Positions 1 through 7,613 of a stretch of 64,000 bases of DNA are shown piece by piece (the stretch's first letter is position 1; each line of letters begins with the position of its first letter). The translations under genes and the position numbers were made by a program. This DNA comes from Saccharospirillum sp965652395 (GTDB lineage: Bacteria > Pseudomonadota > Gammaproteobacteria > Pseudomonadales > Natronospirillaceae). The notes beneath the pieces were generated by a model that searched no databases, was not told the DNA's origin, and worked only from the letters and a program-made list of their open reading frames with translations. The stretch covers positions 1 to 64,000 of the forward strand of contig CBFGUW010000007.1 in assembly GCA_965652395.1 (NCBI GenBank), given 5' to 3'.

Positions 1-658
1 CCTCGTATTGAATCGAGGCTTCCCCGGCGGGCAGGTTGTAGAGGGTGGCTTCGCCGTTGTCGTCCAAGCGTCCGGTATATGTCTGGTTCAGCAGGGTGAC
101 GGTGTATTGTATGTCGGGCACCGGTTCGCCCTGGTCGTCCAGATAGCGCAGGTGCAGGTCGTGGTCGGTGCGGGTGCCTTCGGGCTGATAGTGTTCGTAG
201 TGGTCCAGCTCTTCGGTGGAAGGCGTGTCGTATTCTTCCCCTCCAGCACTCGAACGGGAGCCACCATTGCCGCCACCGGCTGAGCGGGTACGCTCGGCAT
301 CGGATAGTATCCGCTTTAAACACACCCAATGTTCAGCCGTCCCGGCGGCCCGACCTCTCGCTTCTTCCCAACGGCCTCGGCGATTCTGAATGAAAAAGCG
401 GGTGCGTTCGTCAGCTACCAGATAACGGGCTTCTTCGGGGCTGAGCAAGGTCCAGTCTGACCAATGGGGGTTCAGTACATTGCGAATGGCGGGAGCGAGA
501 TCAGCAACGGCATCGCGGTTACCTGGGATAGTTTTTTTGGAAGACTGAGAGGGTTCCCGTTCTGTTCGGTGTGTGTCGTGACTTGAGGGATAATGGTTGT
601 CGCGGGTGTCGGTATCGTTGTCTTCGCCCCAAGGGTTCTTGGTGAAATCGTCGCTCAT
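1..658 (-). CDS. Possible type VI secretion-associated cargo/tip protein, partial
   Basis: The frame opens at an ATG at 656-658 and is still open at the left edge (219 codons visible), so the C-terminus is missing. The first ~55 residues are an acidic, Asp/His/Ser-rich low-complexity tail. Next comes an Arg/Glu-rich segment (LSPEEARYLVADERTRFF), a Gly/Ser linker at about 127-140, and from about residue 170 a beta-rich stretch with DDQGEPVPDIQY followed by GRLDDNGEATLYNLPAG. That last pattern (G-x-P-V, then G-x-L-x-x-x-G, then LPAG) is the carboxypeptidase-regulatory-like fold often found in VgrG, PAAR and other contractile-injection cargo. This assignment is inference from pattern only; a generic surface protein is the alternative. 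The upstream small genes could include an immunity partner, but nothing in them proves it. Confidence 0.4.
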   Translation of the reverse strand, partial: MSDDFTKNPWGEDNDTDTRDNHYPSSHDTHRTEREPSQSSKKTIPGNRDAVADLAPAIRNVLNPHWSDWTLLSPEEARYLVADERTRFFIQNRRGRWEEARGRAAGTAEHWVCLKRILSDAERTRSAGGGNGGSRSSAGGEEYDTPSTEELDHYEHYQPEGTRTDHDLHLRYLDDQGEPVPDIQYTVTLLNQTYTGRLDDNGEATLYNLPAGEASIQYE

Positions 659-1084
659 GCGTCCGTGTTCCTTGCTGTGTGTTTCCTTGCTACTACATAC
701 TGCGTGGAAGGGTTAGGTGCAAAAAGGGGTTTGGCGACGATAGTATAAGGTTCTGGGTGTGAGACCAATATCGATATGGTGGCCATACTATTTTTTGTGA
801 TGGGCATCTCGGAAATTTCGATATGGAAGCGTTTTGATTTTGGGTTGTTGACTAAAATATCAGGTTTTGACTGAAATATTATGTAATACCGAAAACATTA
901 AGCCGGATAGATGAGGCGCGGTTTACCAATTCTTCCATGTCATGTGGATGAGGCATGGTTATTTCAATTCCTCGTTTTTATGCTGGTTAACGCCTCTCTT
1001 CATCAGCCAAAGCGTGATGACGTGGCTTTTACGCTCTTTTGCAAAAGGCATGACAGCACGATTTGGGCCGACTGCAAGAATTTG
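659..1084. other. Intergenic stretch without a supported gene
   Basis: 426 bases between the partial cargo gene and the next leftward gene. It is AT-rich. The decamer palindrome ATATCGATAT lies at 768-777, and TCGATATGG occurs at 771-779 and again at 818-826. These could be operator half-sites for the leftward gene starting at 658, but no clear -35/-10 pair stands out. The only open frame here (911-1153 plus) overlaps the next gene antisense and looks like noise. Confidence 0.4.
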
Positions 1085-1627
1085 TTAGGGCTTTCTTGGC
1101 TCAAGCTCCAATATTTCCGTGAGCCAGAGCATGTTCTCCGGCAGTTCTATTGACGGCAGCAATGAGCAGCAGCAAAGACCTTCACCATCAAACGAATTTC
1201 TTGCGCAATCCAACCGAGGCACTACTAAGCCAATAGAACCGGAACTCTTGAAGCCGTTAACTAAATCCGCCACCGCAACCAGCGTTCCATCCGGACACTC
1301 TGGTAATGGTTTGTAACATATTAACTTAGCACGGGAGACTCCCTGAAATTCCAACTCCCGTACGAGCTTATAGTTGCACATAAGTTGTAAGACAGATTCA
1401 ACCAAATACTTAAAATCGATACTCAGAGTCGCCCATCCGTCAAATATGGCTGACTGAGCAGCCCACATGTGTCTTGGGTTTTGACAAGCTGCATATAGAT
1501 CAGAAATGAAATCATTCTGAATTTCAGGGCGAAGCTCCTCGGGCAGGAAGCCGATCTTGGATGCAAGCGGCACGATTACTTGCTCGAATTCTTCGAAACT
1601 TATCTGACTTGTCATCACAAAAGTCAT
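1085..1627 (-). CDS. Hypothetical protein, 180 residues
   Basis: Family not recognised. The product is soluble, with no signal peptide or membrane segment. The N-terminal half is predicted helical (SFEEFEQVIVPLASKIG, DLYAACQNPRHMWAAQSAIFDGW). The C-terminal half is strand-rich with a CCCS cluster near residue 152. Start ATG at 1627; an internal Met at position 5 is an alternative. It lies 18 bases downstream of the small lipoprotein gene and about 430 bases upstream of the partial cargo gene, all leftward. A role as an immunity or accessory protein is possible from position only. Confidence 0.55.
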   Translation of the reverse strand: MTFVMTSQISFEEFEQVIVPLASKIGFLPEELRPEIQNDFISDLYAACQNPRHMWAAQSAIFDGWATLSIDFKYLVESVLQLMCNYKLVRELEFQGVSRAKLICYKPLPECPDGTLVAVADLVNGFKSSGSIGLVVPRLDCARNSFDGEGLCCCSLLPSIELPENMLWLTEILELEPRKP

Positions 1628-1645
1628 TTAACCCCTGAGTTTGAT

Positions 1646-1822
1646 CTACTTGTTCATTGTTTCATACATTTTTTTGGCCGCATTTTCGCAAGCGTCATAA
1701 ACTTCCTGAACAGCAGCGATTTCTCCACATTGTGCCTGGATAAATGCATCGCGACGCGGATCGCTACAAGCAGCCATGATCAATAGCGTGATCAATAAAG
1801 TGATCGAAAGCCTTTTAGGCAT
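1646..1822 (-). CDS. Small lipoprotein, 58 residues
   Basis: Begins MPKRLSITLLITLLIMAAC. This is a lysine/arginine start, a hydrophobic run and a lipobox ending in Cys19, so it should be lipidated and exported. The mature part is about 40 residues with two further Cys (AQCGEIAAVQEVYDACENAAKK) that could pair. I chose the ATG at 1822 because an AAGGA Shine-Dalgarno lies 7 bases upstream; ATG at 1828 sits too close to it. Function unknown. It resembles the many short lipoproteins of gammaproteobacterial accessory DNA. Confidence 0.6.
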   Translation of the reverse strand: MPKRLSITLLITLLIMAACSDPRRDAFIQAQCGEIAAVQEVYDACENAAKKMYETMNK

Positions 1823-1907
1823 AATCATTTCCTTTTTTCGCACCGATTTGTGGCATCAAAAAAGTGTACTTTGGATCTGAACGGCCCGGCCCTCGTTTTG
1901 GAGGAAT

Positions 1908-2156
1908 TTATTCCAGGTAGTCAAAATGAAGTACATCGTTGGTAACTAGATGTCTGTCTATGAATTGCTCCCCTAACACTAGTGACCGATCATTCGCCTC
2001 AGCCTCAAAGTCGCAATACTGTGGCTCCAAGGCGATGCGTTGTGTGAACCAACCATCTTTCTCCACTTTGACTCCTGGTGCGTACCTTCGTATGTCATCG
2101 TGGTAGATGACGTCTGTATGCAGGCTAAACCCTCGATACACTCTCGCTGCTGACAT
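1908..2156 (-). CDS. Hypothetical protein, 82 residues
   Basis: Small soluble protein with no recognised domain. It is rich in acidic and aromatic residues (HTDVIYHDDIRRYAPGVKVEKDGWF) and ends FDYLE. AGAAGG lies upstream of ATG 2156 and serves as ribosome binding site. It is the first of four leftward genes running to the window edge; spacing of about 60-85 bases allows co-transcription. No function can be assigned. Confidence 0.5.
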   Translation of the reverse strand: MSAARVYRGFSLHTDVIYHDDIRRYAPGVKVEKDGWFTQRIALEPQYCDFEAEANDRSLVLGEQFIDRHLVTNDVLHFDYLE

Positions 2157-2360
2157 TGCCCTTCTCCTTTTGTTATTCCAAGCTGGTAGGAGCTTTCAGT
2201 CTACCGTCACGACTTCGCAAATATAGCCCTAACGAGGCGTAGAAAAACACGGCTACAGCCATAGTTTATCCGCCAACCCTAATCCAAATTCCTACCTTCA
2301 CTAATTTCCACAGACCTCGCCTTAAATTTCGTTTCCGCACCATGAGTAACCAAAATATAG

Positions 2361-2890
2361 TCAATATTGCCCGAATATAGCCTCAGAGGCCACTCCATTG
2401 TAGCCTTGGATCGTCCCCTTGCTGGTGGTCATCTTCGCTGATTCGTTGTCGGTAATGTTGCTCTTCACTTCCTTGGGCTTCTTACCTTTCCCCATCCTTG
2501 GGGTGTGCGTCTTTAGGAACTGATCAACTCGTTCAAAGGCATCATCCAAGGTGGCGATGGTCTGGCAGGACCGTTTGAAACGCTCTTGGTCTTCCGCTTT
2601 TCGTTTATCCAACTTGCGATGTTCGACCAGTTGATGCCGAATACGCCGCCTGAGCTTCTCCCGTTTTTCCGCCAGCTCATCAAAGGTACCGGACCATTCC
2701 TTGGCGGCATTCGAAGGCATTTTACAACCATCGATAGCAAAGAGTTCATTTCCTAAAAGCCCTTCCTGGTGGCAGACCAGCAACACCTGCTCAAAAATGT
2801 TCTCAATCTTCTCGGGGTAGTGACTGACGAAATGAGCGATGGTGGCGAAGTGCGGCATGGTATCGCAGGAGAGCGCTTTAAAAAATATGG
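2361..2890 (-). pseudogene. IS1182-like transposase remnant
   Basis: The frame reads IFFKALSCDTMPHFATIAHF and continues through FAIDGCKMPSNAAKEW to DNESAKMTTSKGTIQGYNGV. These blocks are the middle of an IS1182-family DDE transposase (the CDT.PHFATIA block, the A-D-G/C block with a catalytic Asp, and the ESAKM.T..G..QGYNG block). An intact enzyme has about 450-500 residues. Here the N-terminal DUF772 part and the C-terminal catalytic Glu region are both absent. Homology starts within a couple of bases of the stop codon of the gene to the right and ends near 2385, followed by a short nonsense tail. The ATG at 2858 lies inside the homology, so it is not a real start. Confidence 0.75.
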
Positions 2891-2891
2891 T

Positions 2892-3296
2892 TCATGGCCT
2901 TGTTATGTTTTTACCCTGTATGGCTTTTGAGCGGAGAGTGGCCCCTACAGTAGACTCTATGATCTTGTCTTTAATTTGATCTACCTTATCTTGCTTGAGA
3001 ACAAGCACATCGAGATACCTAGCAAATTGTTCAAGCTCACTCTTTTTTTTGAGTGCATCAGAAATAATCGCATGCCCTTCTTCACGAGAATCACACTCAT
3101 TTAAGCGAGACAAGATTTCGACCTTTTCGGCTGCTGCAAGCTCCATTCCTCCTGCTTGGCCGGATTTCTTTCTGACTAGTTTTACTGATATTTCGTGGCT
3201 GCCATTCTCTATTTTTTGTATATCTTCCGAAGATAGTTGTGAAATCTGTTTAGCCAGTTCCCTAAGAATAATTTTAGTGACATTTGCCGAGTCCAT
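2892..3296 (-). CDS. ParA-associated small protein, 134 residues
   Basis: Second gene of a two-gene leftward unit; its start is 3 bases from the ParA stop codon. It is charged and mostly helical: residues 1-25 predicted helix, a strand-like ISVKLVRKKSG at about 36-46, then two long helices (AAEKVEILSRLNECDSREEGH; ELEQFARYLDVLVLKQDKVD). No HTH or ParB nuclease signature is obvious. By position it is the candidate DNA-binding or activator partner of the ParA ATPase. The reading frame runs to within 2 bases of the IS remnant, so the C-terminus (GKNITRP) may have been altered by the insertion. Confidence 0.55.
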   Translation of the reverse strand: MDSANVTKIILRELAKQISQLSSEDIQKIENGSHEISVKLVRKKSGQAGGMELAAAEKVEILSRLNECDSREEGHAIISDALKKKSELEQFARYLDVLVLKQDKVDQIKDKIIESTVGATLRSKAIQGKNITRP

Positions 3297-3298
3297 TT

Positions 3299-4228
3299 CT
3301 ACACTCCCGCTTCCACAATAAATTCATCGACAAAGCTTTCTATTTCCGAAACAACCTCTGAATGAGTGTTGTTGGAGTAAGCATTCAATACCACTGGCAT
3401 TCCACTTTGAGAAGCTTCTGCGAATATTGATTTATTTTCCCTAATGTTATTTTTCATTACCGGAACACCCAAGCGCTTTGTTTGTGCTATGTACTGCCTT
3501 TGAGCCGATATTGGTTCGCCGCCATACATTTGAATCATAGTAAATACAACGCCTAAAAACTCAGGAGACACTTCTTCAGTATCGGAATCCAGAGCGGCAT
3601 ACTCATTAAATTCACTCACAAGCCCTTCAACACTTCGATGTAGATAATCGATTCCAAGTGTGGAAAGGTAATCTGGTTTTGCTGGAATCAATATCTTATC
3701 CGACGCAATGAGAGCATTTTTTGTAACTATATTAAAATTAGGTGGGCAATCAATAAGAACAACATCATATTCTTCTGATGCAACATTCTGAATTTCAGAC
3801 CTTAACTTACCATGGACCTTAATATAGTTCTTCTTGGTTTGAGTCATATTCGCACCACCAAGAAGTGTAGCTAACTCAAGATCGACATTTATCAATCCAA
3901 GGTGGGAACTGATTAAGTCAACAATCCCGCCATTGGCTCGCTTCCGTAGGGAGCTATTGATTTTCGATGGGCGAGTAATCAAGTCAGACAGAGGCATTGT
4001 TGCAACCCCTTCACTGATACAATCAAACCAGTTCTTTATTGTTTTAGATTCTTCCAGATTATTATCCCAGTAGTCAGGAGTAACAAATGAAAAGGTTAAA
4101 CTTGCCTGAGCATCCATATCCAATAGAAGAACCCTTTTTCCTCTGAATGCAAGCTCACCAGCAAGGTTCGCTGTGACAGTGGTTTTTCCAACTCCACCTT
4201 TGTAATTAATTACTGAGATGATTTTCAT
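3299..4228 (-). CDS. ParA/Soj-family ATPase
   Basis: 309 residues. It has the deviant Walker A motif KGGVGKTT at residues 10-17, the LLDMDAQASLT Walker A' segment near 35-45, and VVLIDCPPNF as Walker B near 155-165, all intact. This is a MinD/ParA-type dimerising ATPase that partitions DNA or positions protein cargo along the nucleoid. The family is about 250-310 residues, so the length is full. It is the first gene of a two-gene operon with the 134-residue protein. No origin, Rep gene or clear parS iterons are visible, so it is probably an orphan module of an integrated element rather than a living plasmid locus. Base composition is clearly AT-richer than the sugar operon that follows. Confidence 0.85.
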   Translation of the reverse strand: MKIISVINYKGGVGKTTVTANLAGELAFRGKRVLLLDMDAQASLTFSFVTPDYWDNNLEESKTIKNWFDCISEGVATMPLSDLITRPSKINSSLRKRANGGIVDLISSHLGLINVDLELATLLGGANMTQTKKNYIKVHGKLRSEIQNVASEEYDVVLIDCPPNFNIVTKNALIASDKILIPAKPDYLSTLGIDYLHRSVEGLVSEFNEYAALDSDTEEVSPEFLGVVFTMIQMYGGEPISAQRQYIAQTKRLGVPVMKNNIRENKSIFAEASQSGMPVVLNAYSNNTHSEVVSEIESFVDEFIVEAGV

Positions 4229-4628
4229 AATATCGATCCTTTGTTTTTAAACATAACTGTTTATCCATTTAATAGTTACACGTAATCTAATCCGCCCCCC
4301 CACTCACTCGATACTATTTCCTTAGCCCCCTGATCCCCAAGCCTCTCAATGGGTGCTCAAGTCATAAACCGGGCTTTCCAATGCTGCGGGATCACCGATA
4401 AAAACGTCTGTGATCCGGATATTCCTACACTTTTGACACATATCACGGCGAATATCAGGGATAAACATCTCAACTAATGTAAGGTTTAGAGCATTCTGTG
4501 ACAGAGTTCAACCTAAAACTTATCAAAGGTGTCGAACGTGTCCGCTTTGTAATTCAAAGCAGGCGAATGCCCGGGAGTGTCTGGCGCGTCAGGCCGGGAG
4601 GAAACCTCTAAACCGAAAGAACAACTCT
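4229..4628. other. Intergenic boundary between accessory DNA and the sugar operon
   Basis: 400 bases with no supported gene. The right part holds the leader of the ParA operon (AT-rich, with a purine-rich ribosome site before 4228). The left part changes to higher GC near 4320 and probably includes the 3' untranslated end of the sugar operon, which stops at 4629. I see no clear terminator hairpin with a T-tract. Confidence 0.4.
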
Positions 4629-5543
4629 TTATTCTGCTTCTTCCGCGTTCTCTGGCGTAATCAAATGAGTAGGAATCCGAATAGTAATAGGCGCCTGATT
4701 AGGCCGCTGCATTCGGTCGAGGCTTTTTTCCACGGCCAAACGGGCCATTTTTTCGGGGGATTGGGCGGCGGTGGCAAGCAGGTTGGGGTGGTTGCCAGCG
4801 AGGGCGTCGAGAAATTCCGATGAGCCGTCGACGGAGACGATCTGCACGTCCTGACGTCCGCTGAGTTCGGCAGCTTGGGCGGCGCCGAGGGCGGATGGGT
4901 CGTTGATGGCGAATACGCCCTGCACTGTGGGCTGTTGGCTGAGCAGGAAGGTGGTGGCTTCGAGGCCGCCGCCGAAGGTGCCGCCGCCGTTGTATTGGTC
5001 CCCCACCAGTTCTATTTCCGGGTAGTTGTTTAAGATGGCGCGGCAACCGGCTACCCGTTCGGTGACGGAGGAGACGTTGGCGCCGTTGATGATGGCGACC
5101 TGTCCCTGGTAGTGCATTTGGTCGACCAGATATTGGCAGGCGATTTCGCCGGCCTGTACGTTGTCGGTGGTGACGGTGATGTCCGCGCCTTGGGCGTCGA
5201 TGTCGATGGCGGTGACGACTATTCCGGCTTTCTGGGCGAGGCGGATGTCCGGTTCTATGGCTTGGCTGTCGGCGGCGTTGAGCAAGATGATGTCGACGCG
5301 GTCGTCGATGAAACGGCGGATCTGTTGGCGTTGTCGGTTGAGGTCGTAGGCGCTGGAGACGACGGTTAGCTCAACAGGTCGGTCGGAAAGTTCGTTGGCG
5401 GCGTTTTGGATGTCTTCGGCCAGGCTGTAGAAAAACGGGTTGCCGAGGTCGGAGAGGCTGGCGCCGATGCGCAGTGGTTCTTCGGCTGTGGTGCTTAGGG
5501 TCATCATCAGGCCTAGGAACCAGGCTGCCAGCAGTTGTTTCAT
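4629..5543 (-). CDS. Second periplasmic sugar-binding protein (RbsB/TorT-like superfamily)
   Basis: 304 residues. A signal peptide at residues 1-20 (MKQLLAAWFLGLMMTLSTTA) is followed by a type I periplasmic-binding fold: LRIGASLSDLGNPFFYSL, VDIILLNAADSQAI, AIDIDAQGADITVTTDN, VFAINDPSALGA, IVSVDGSSEF. These are the ligand-contact blocks of Peripla_BP_4 proteins. The start at 5543 is chosen for the signal peptide; the frame extends upstream without one. It is the last gene after frcB-frcC-frcA, separated from frcA by a REP-like palindrome. A second binding protein in a complete importer operon could widen substrate range or act as co-sensor for the neighbouring TorS-like kinase (inference). Confidence 0.85.
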   Translation of the reverse strand: MKQLLAAWFLGLMMTLSTTAEEPLRIGASLSDLGNPFFYSLAEDIQNAANELSDRPVELTVVSSAYDLNRQRQQIRRFIDDRVDIILLNAADSQAIEPDIRLAQKAGIVVTAIDIDAQGADITVTTDNVQAGEIACQYLVDQMHYQGQVAIINGANVSSVTERVAGCRAILNNYPEIELVGDQYNGGGTFGGGLEATTFLLSQQPTVQGVFAINDPSALGAAQAAELSGRQDVQIVSVDGSSEFLDALAGNHPNLLATAAQSPEKMARLAVEKSLDRMQRPNQAPITIRIPTHLITPENAEEAE

Positions 5544-5560
5544 TGGGTTCTCGCTTATTT

Positions 5561-5633
5561 TGGGAGATGCGATACGGGAGACGGAAGACGCTGAAATCGG
5601 CCTCTCCCGTCTCCCGTGCCGCATCAAGCGTCT
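5561..5633. repeat. REP-like palindromic repeat, copy 1
   Basis: Lies between the frcA stop (5635) and the second binding-protein gene. GATGCGATACGGGAGACGG on the left pairs with CCGTCTCCCGTGCCGCATC on the right with only two mismatches, giving a long stem. The core (GGGAGACGG-AAGACGCTGA ... CTCTCCCGTCTCCC ... CATCAAGCG) recurs at 7548, 51335 and 58661. Confidence 0.8.
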
Positions 5634-5634
5634 G

Positions 5635-6438
5635 TCACGCCGCGTCGGATTCGACCTCTACCGCACCCGTCATAATAGCCACCGCGTCAGACATGCTGTG
5701 CGTGTCCGGGCGGATCACGGCGGCGCGCTTGCCTAGGCGGTGCACGTGAATGCGATCCGCGACTTCGAATACATGCGGCATGTTATGGCTGATCAGCACT
5801 ACGGGCAAACCGCGATCGCGCACGTCTTTGATCAGGTTGAGTACGCGGCGGGATTCTTTCACCCCCAAGGCGGCTGTGGGTTCGTCCAGAATCACTACCT
5901 TGCTGCCAAAGGCGGCGGAGCGTGCGACGGCTACGCCCTGTCGCTGCCCGCCGGAGAGGGTCTCGACGGCCTGGTTGATGTTCTGGATGGTCAGCAGGCC
6001 TAGGTCGCTGAGCTGTTTTGTTGCCTGGCGGCGCATTTCGGCTTTGTCGAGCATGCGGAATACGCTGCCGAGAATGCCGGGTTTGCGGATTTCGCGCCCG
6101 AGAAAGAGGTTATCGGAAATGCCGAGCGCGGGGGAGACCGCGAGCGTTTGATACACCGTTTCAATACCGGCACCGCGCGCTTCCATGGGGTTGCGGAAAC
6201 TGATCGGCTCCCCGTTCATGCGGATCTCACCGGCATCCGGCACCAAGGCGCCGGAAAGGGCCTTGATGAGTGAGGATTTACCGGCGCCGTTGTCGCCGAT
6301 CACCGCCAGCACTTCGCCGGGGTAGAGTTCGAAATCCGCTTCATCCAGCGCGGTTACGCGGCCGAAGCGTTTGACCAGGCCCTTGGCGGAGAGCACCGGG
6401 GTGCGGCTTTCTTGGGTTGGTTGGGTTGGCTGGCTCAT
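5635..6438 (-). CDS. frcA: Fructose-type ABC transporter ATP-binding protein FrcA
   Basis: 267 residues. Walker A GDNGAGKSS at 48-56, signature LSGGQRQGVAVARSAA, Walker B VVILDEPTAAL, and H-loop ISHNMPHVFEVADRIHVHRLGKR. The last stretch and the short single-cassette form are characteristic of FrcA rather than the double-cassette RbsA/MglA. It powers sugar import through FrcC at the inner membrane. The ATG at 6438 overlaps the frcC stop by 4 bases (ATGA), showing translational coupling. A longer frame to 6936 is only antiparallel read-through over frcC. Confidence 0.92.
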   Translation of the reverse strand: MSQPTQPTQESRTPVLSAKGLVKRFGRVTALDEADFELYPGEVLAVIGDNGAGKSSLIKALSGALVPDAGEIRMNGEPISFRNPMEARGAGIETVYQTLAVSPALGISDNLFLGREIRKPGILGSVFRMLDKAEMRRQATKQLSDLGLLTIQNINQAVETLSGGQRQGVAVARSAAFGSKVVILDEPTAALGVKESRRVLNLIKDVRDRGLPVVLISHNMPHVFEVADRIHVHRLGKRAAVIRPDTHSMSDAVAIMTGAVEVESDAA

Positions 6439-7517
6439 GCGGAGGCCCTCCGAATCCATTGGTCGATGGCGACGGCGACGATGATCAACAGGCCGACGGT
6501 GAATTCCTGCCAGAGCACGTCCACCCCGGCCAGGGCGAGGCCGTTGCGGAAAATGCCGACAATAAGCGCGCCTATCAGCGTGCCGAAGATGGAGCCCCGG
6601 CCACCAAAGAGCGAGGTGCCGCCGATCACGACGGCGGTGATGCTGTCGAGGTTCGACATGAAACCGACCTGCGGGCTCACCGAGCCGATGCGACCGATCA
6701 TCAACCAGGCGGCGACACCACAAACCAGACCGGCGACGACGTAGATGGACATCAACACCCGCTGGGTGCGGATACCGGCCAGCTCGGCGGCGTCTTTGTC
6801 GTCGCCAGTGGCGTATACGTGGCGCCCCCAGGCGGTCCAGTTCAGGGCATACCAGACCAGGGTGAACAACCCGAGCATCAGGATGGAGCCGTAGGTCAGG
6901 CGTGCGCCGAACACTTCGAATGAGGTGCCCAACCACTGCAACAACGGCGCGACGGCTTCGATTTCCTGCGAGCGGATGGTTTCACTTTTTGAATACCAGA
7001 GGTTCAGCGCGAAAAAGATGTTCCAGGTGCCGAGCGTGACGATAAAGGGCGGCAGCTTGACCTTGGTCACCAGCGAGCCGTTCACCGCGCCACAGAGCGC
7101 GCCCATGCCGAGGCCGAGTGCCAGGGCGGCGGCGGGAGGCAGGCCGAAATCGACCGCCATGCGGCCCATCACAACTGTACTAAGCACCATGATGGCGCCG
7201 ACGCTGAGGTCGATGCCCATGGTGAGAATAATCAGGGTTTGGGCAATGCCCAGAGTGCCGATGATGGTGACCTGTTGCAGCACCAGCGAGAGGTTAAAAG
7301 GCGCCAGAAAGCGGTCACCGACGATCATGGTGAAGGCGGCGATGGCAGCCAGCAGCACAATGGCCGGGGCCGCGGTCGGGTTGGCGTGGAAAAAACGATG
7401 CAGACGTTGCAGCCCGGTCAGCGCCTCGGGCTCATTGCGCTTGGTCAGCGAACCGCTGACAGACTCCGCAATGCGCTCATGGTCCGCCATGGCTTGTGTT
7501 GATTTGGATTGAGACAT
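6435..7517 (-). CDS. frcC: Fructose-type ABC transporter permease FrcC
   Basis: 360 residues of the BPD_transp_2 family. After a ~45-residue cytosolic N-terminus there are eight to ten hydrophobic segments. Family blocks include QVTIIGTLGIAQTLIILTMG, IDLSVGAIMVLS and AVVIGGTSLFGGRGSIFGT (the EAA-like contact loop for the ATPase). A CGGAG ribosome site precedes ATG 7517. It follows frcB across a REP-like repeat and overlaps frcA by 4 bases. The close match of blocks to rhizobial FrcC supports the symbol; ribose or another sugar is possible as substrate. Confidence 0.92.
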   Translation of the reverse strand: MSQSKSTQAMADHERIAESVSGSLTKRNEPEALTGLQRLHRFFHANPTAAPAIVLLAAIAAFTMIVGDRFLAPFNLSLVLQQVTIIGTLGIAQTLIILTMGIDLSVGAIMVLSTVVMGRMAVDFGLPPAAALALGLGMGALCGAVNGSLVTKVKLPPFIVTLGTWNIFFALNLWYSKSETIRSQEIEAVAPLLQWLGTSFEVFGARLTYGSILMLGLFTLVWYALNWTAWGRHVYATGDDKDAAELAGIRTQRVLMSIYVVAGLVCGVAAWLMIGRIGSVSPQVGFMSNLDSITAVVIGGTSLFGGRGSIFGTLIGALIVGIFRNGLALAGVDVLWQEFTVGLLIIVAVAIDQWIRRASA

Positions 7518-7547
7518 TTGCGGCTCCGTTAATTAGCTGAATGCTGG

Positions 7548-7609
7548 ATGGGAGACGGGAGACGCTGATTGACGTTAGGCCTCTCCCGTCTCCCGTTAGG
7601 CGTTAAGCG
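7548..7609. repeat. REP-like palindromic repeat, copy 2
   Basis: Between the frcB stop codon (7614) and frcC. GGATGGGAGACGGGAGACGCTGA on one side and CCTCTCCCGTCTCCCGTTAGG on the other form a stem with a ~20-base loop, followed by CGTTAAGCG. It sits a few bases after the stop, the usual site of REP elements. It could protect upstream frcB mRNA and so raise binding protein over permease (inference). Confidence 0.82.
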
Positions 7610-7613
7610 ATTA

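Noticed and set aside
911..1153. 80-codon plus-strand frame
   Set aside because: Overlaps the leftward hypothetical gene, no ribosome site, no similarity pattern.
3299..4628. Plasmid replication origin next to ParA
   Set aside because: No iterons, Rep gene, DnaA boxes or ParB gene could be recognised.
5635..6936. 433-codon version of FrcA with a long N-terminal extension
   Set aside because: The added 166 residues are read antiframe through frcC and are Arg/His-rich; the FrcA start at 6438 is coupled by ATGA.
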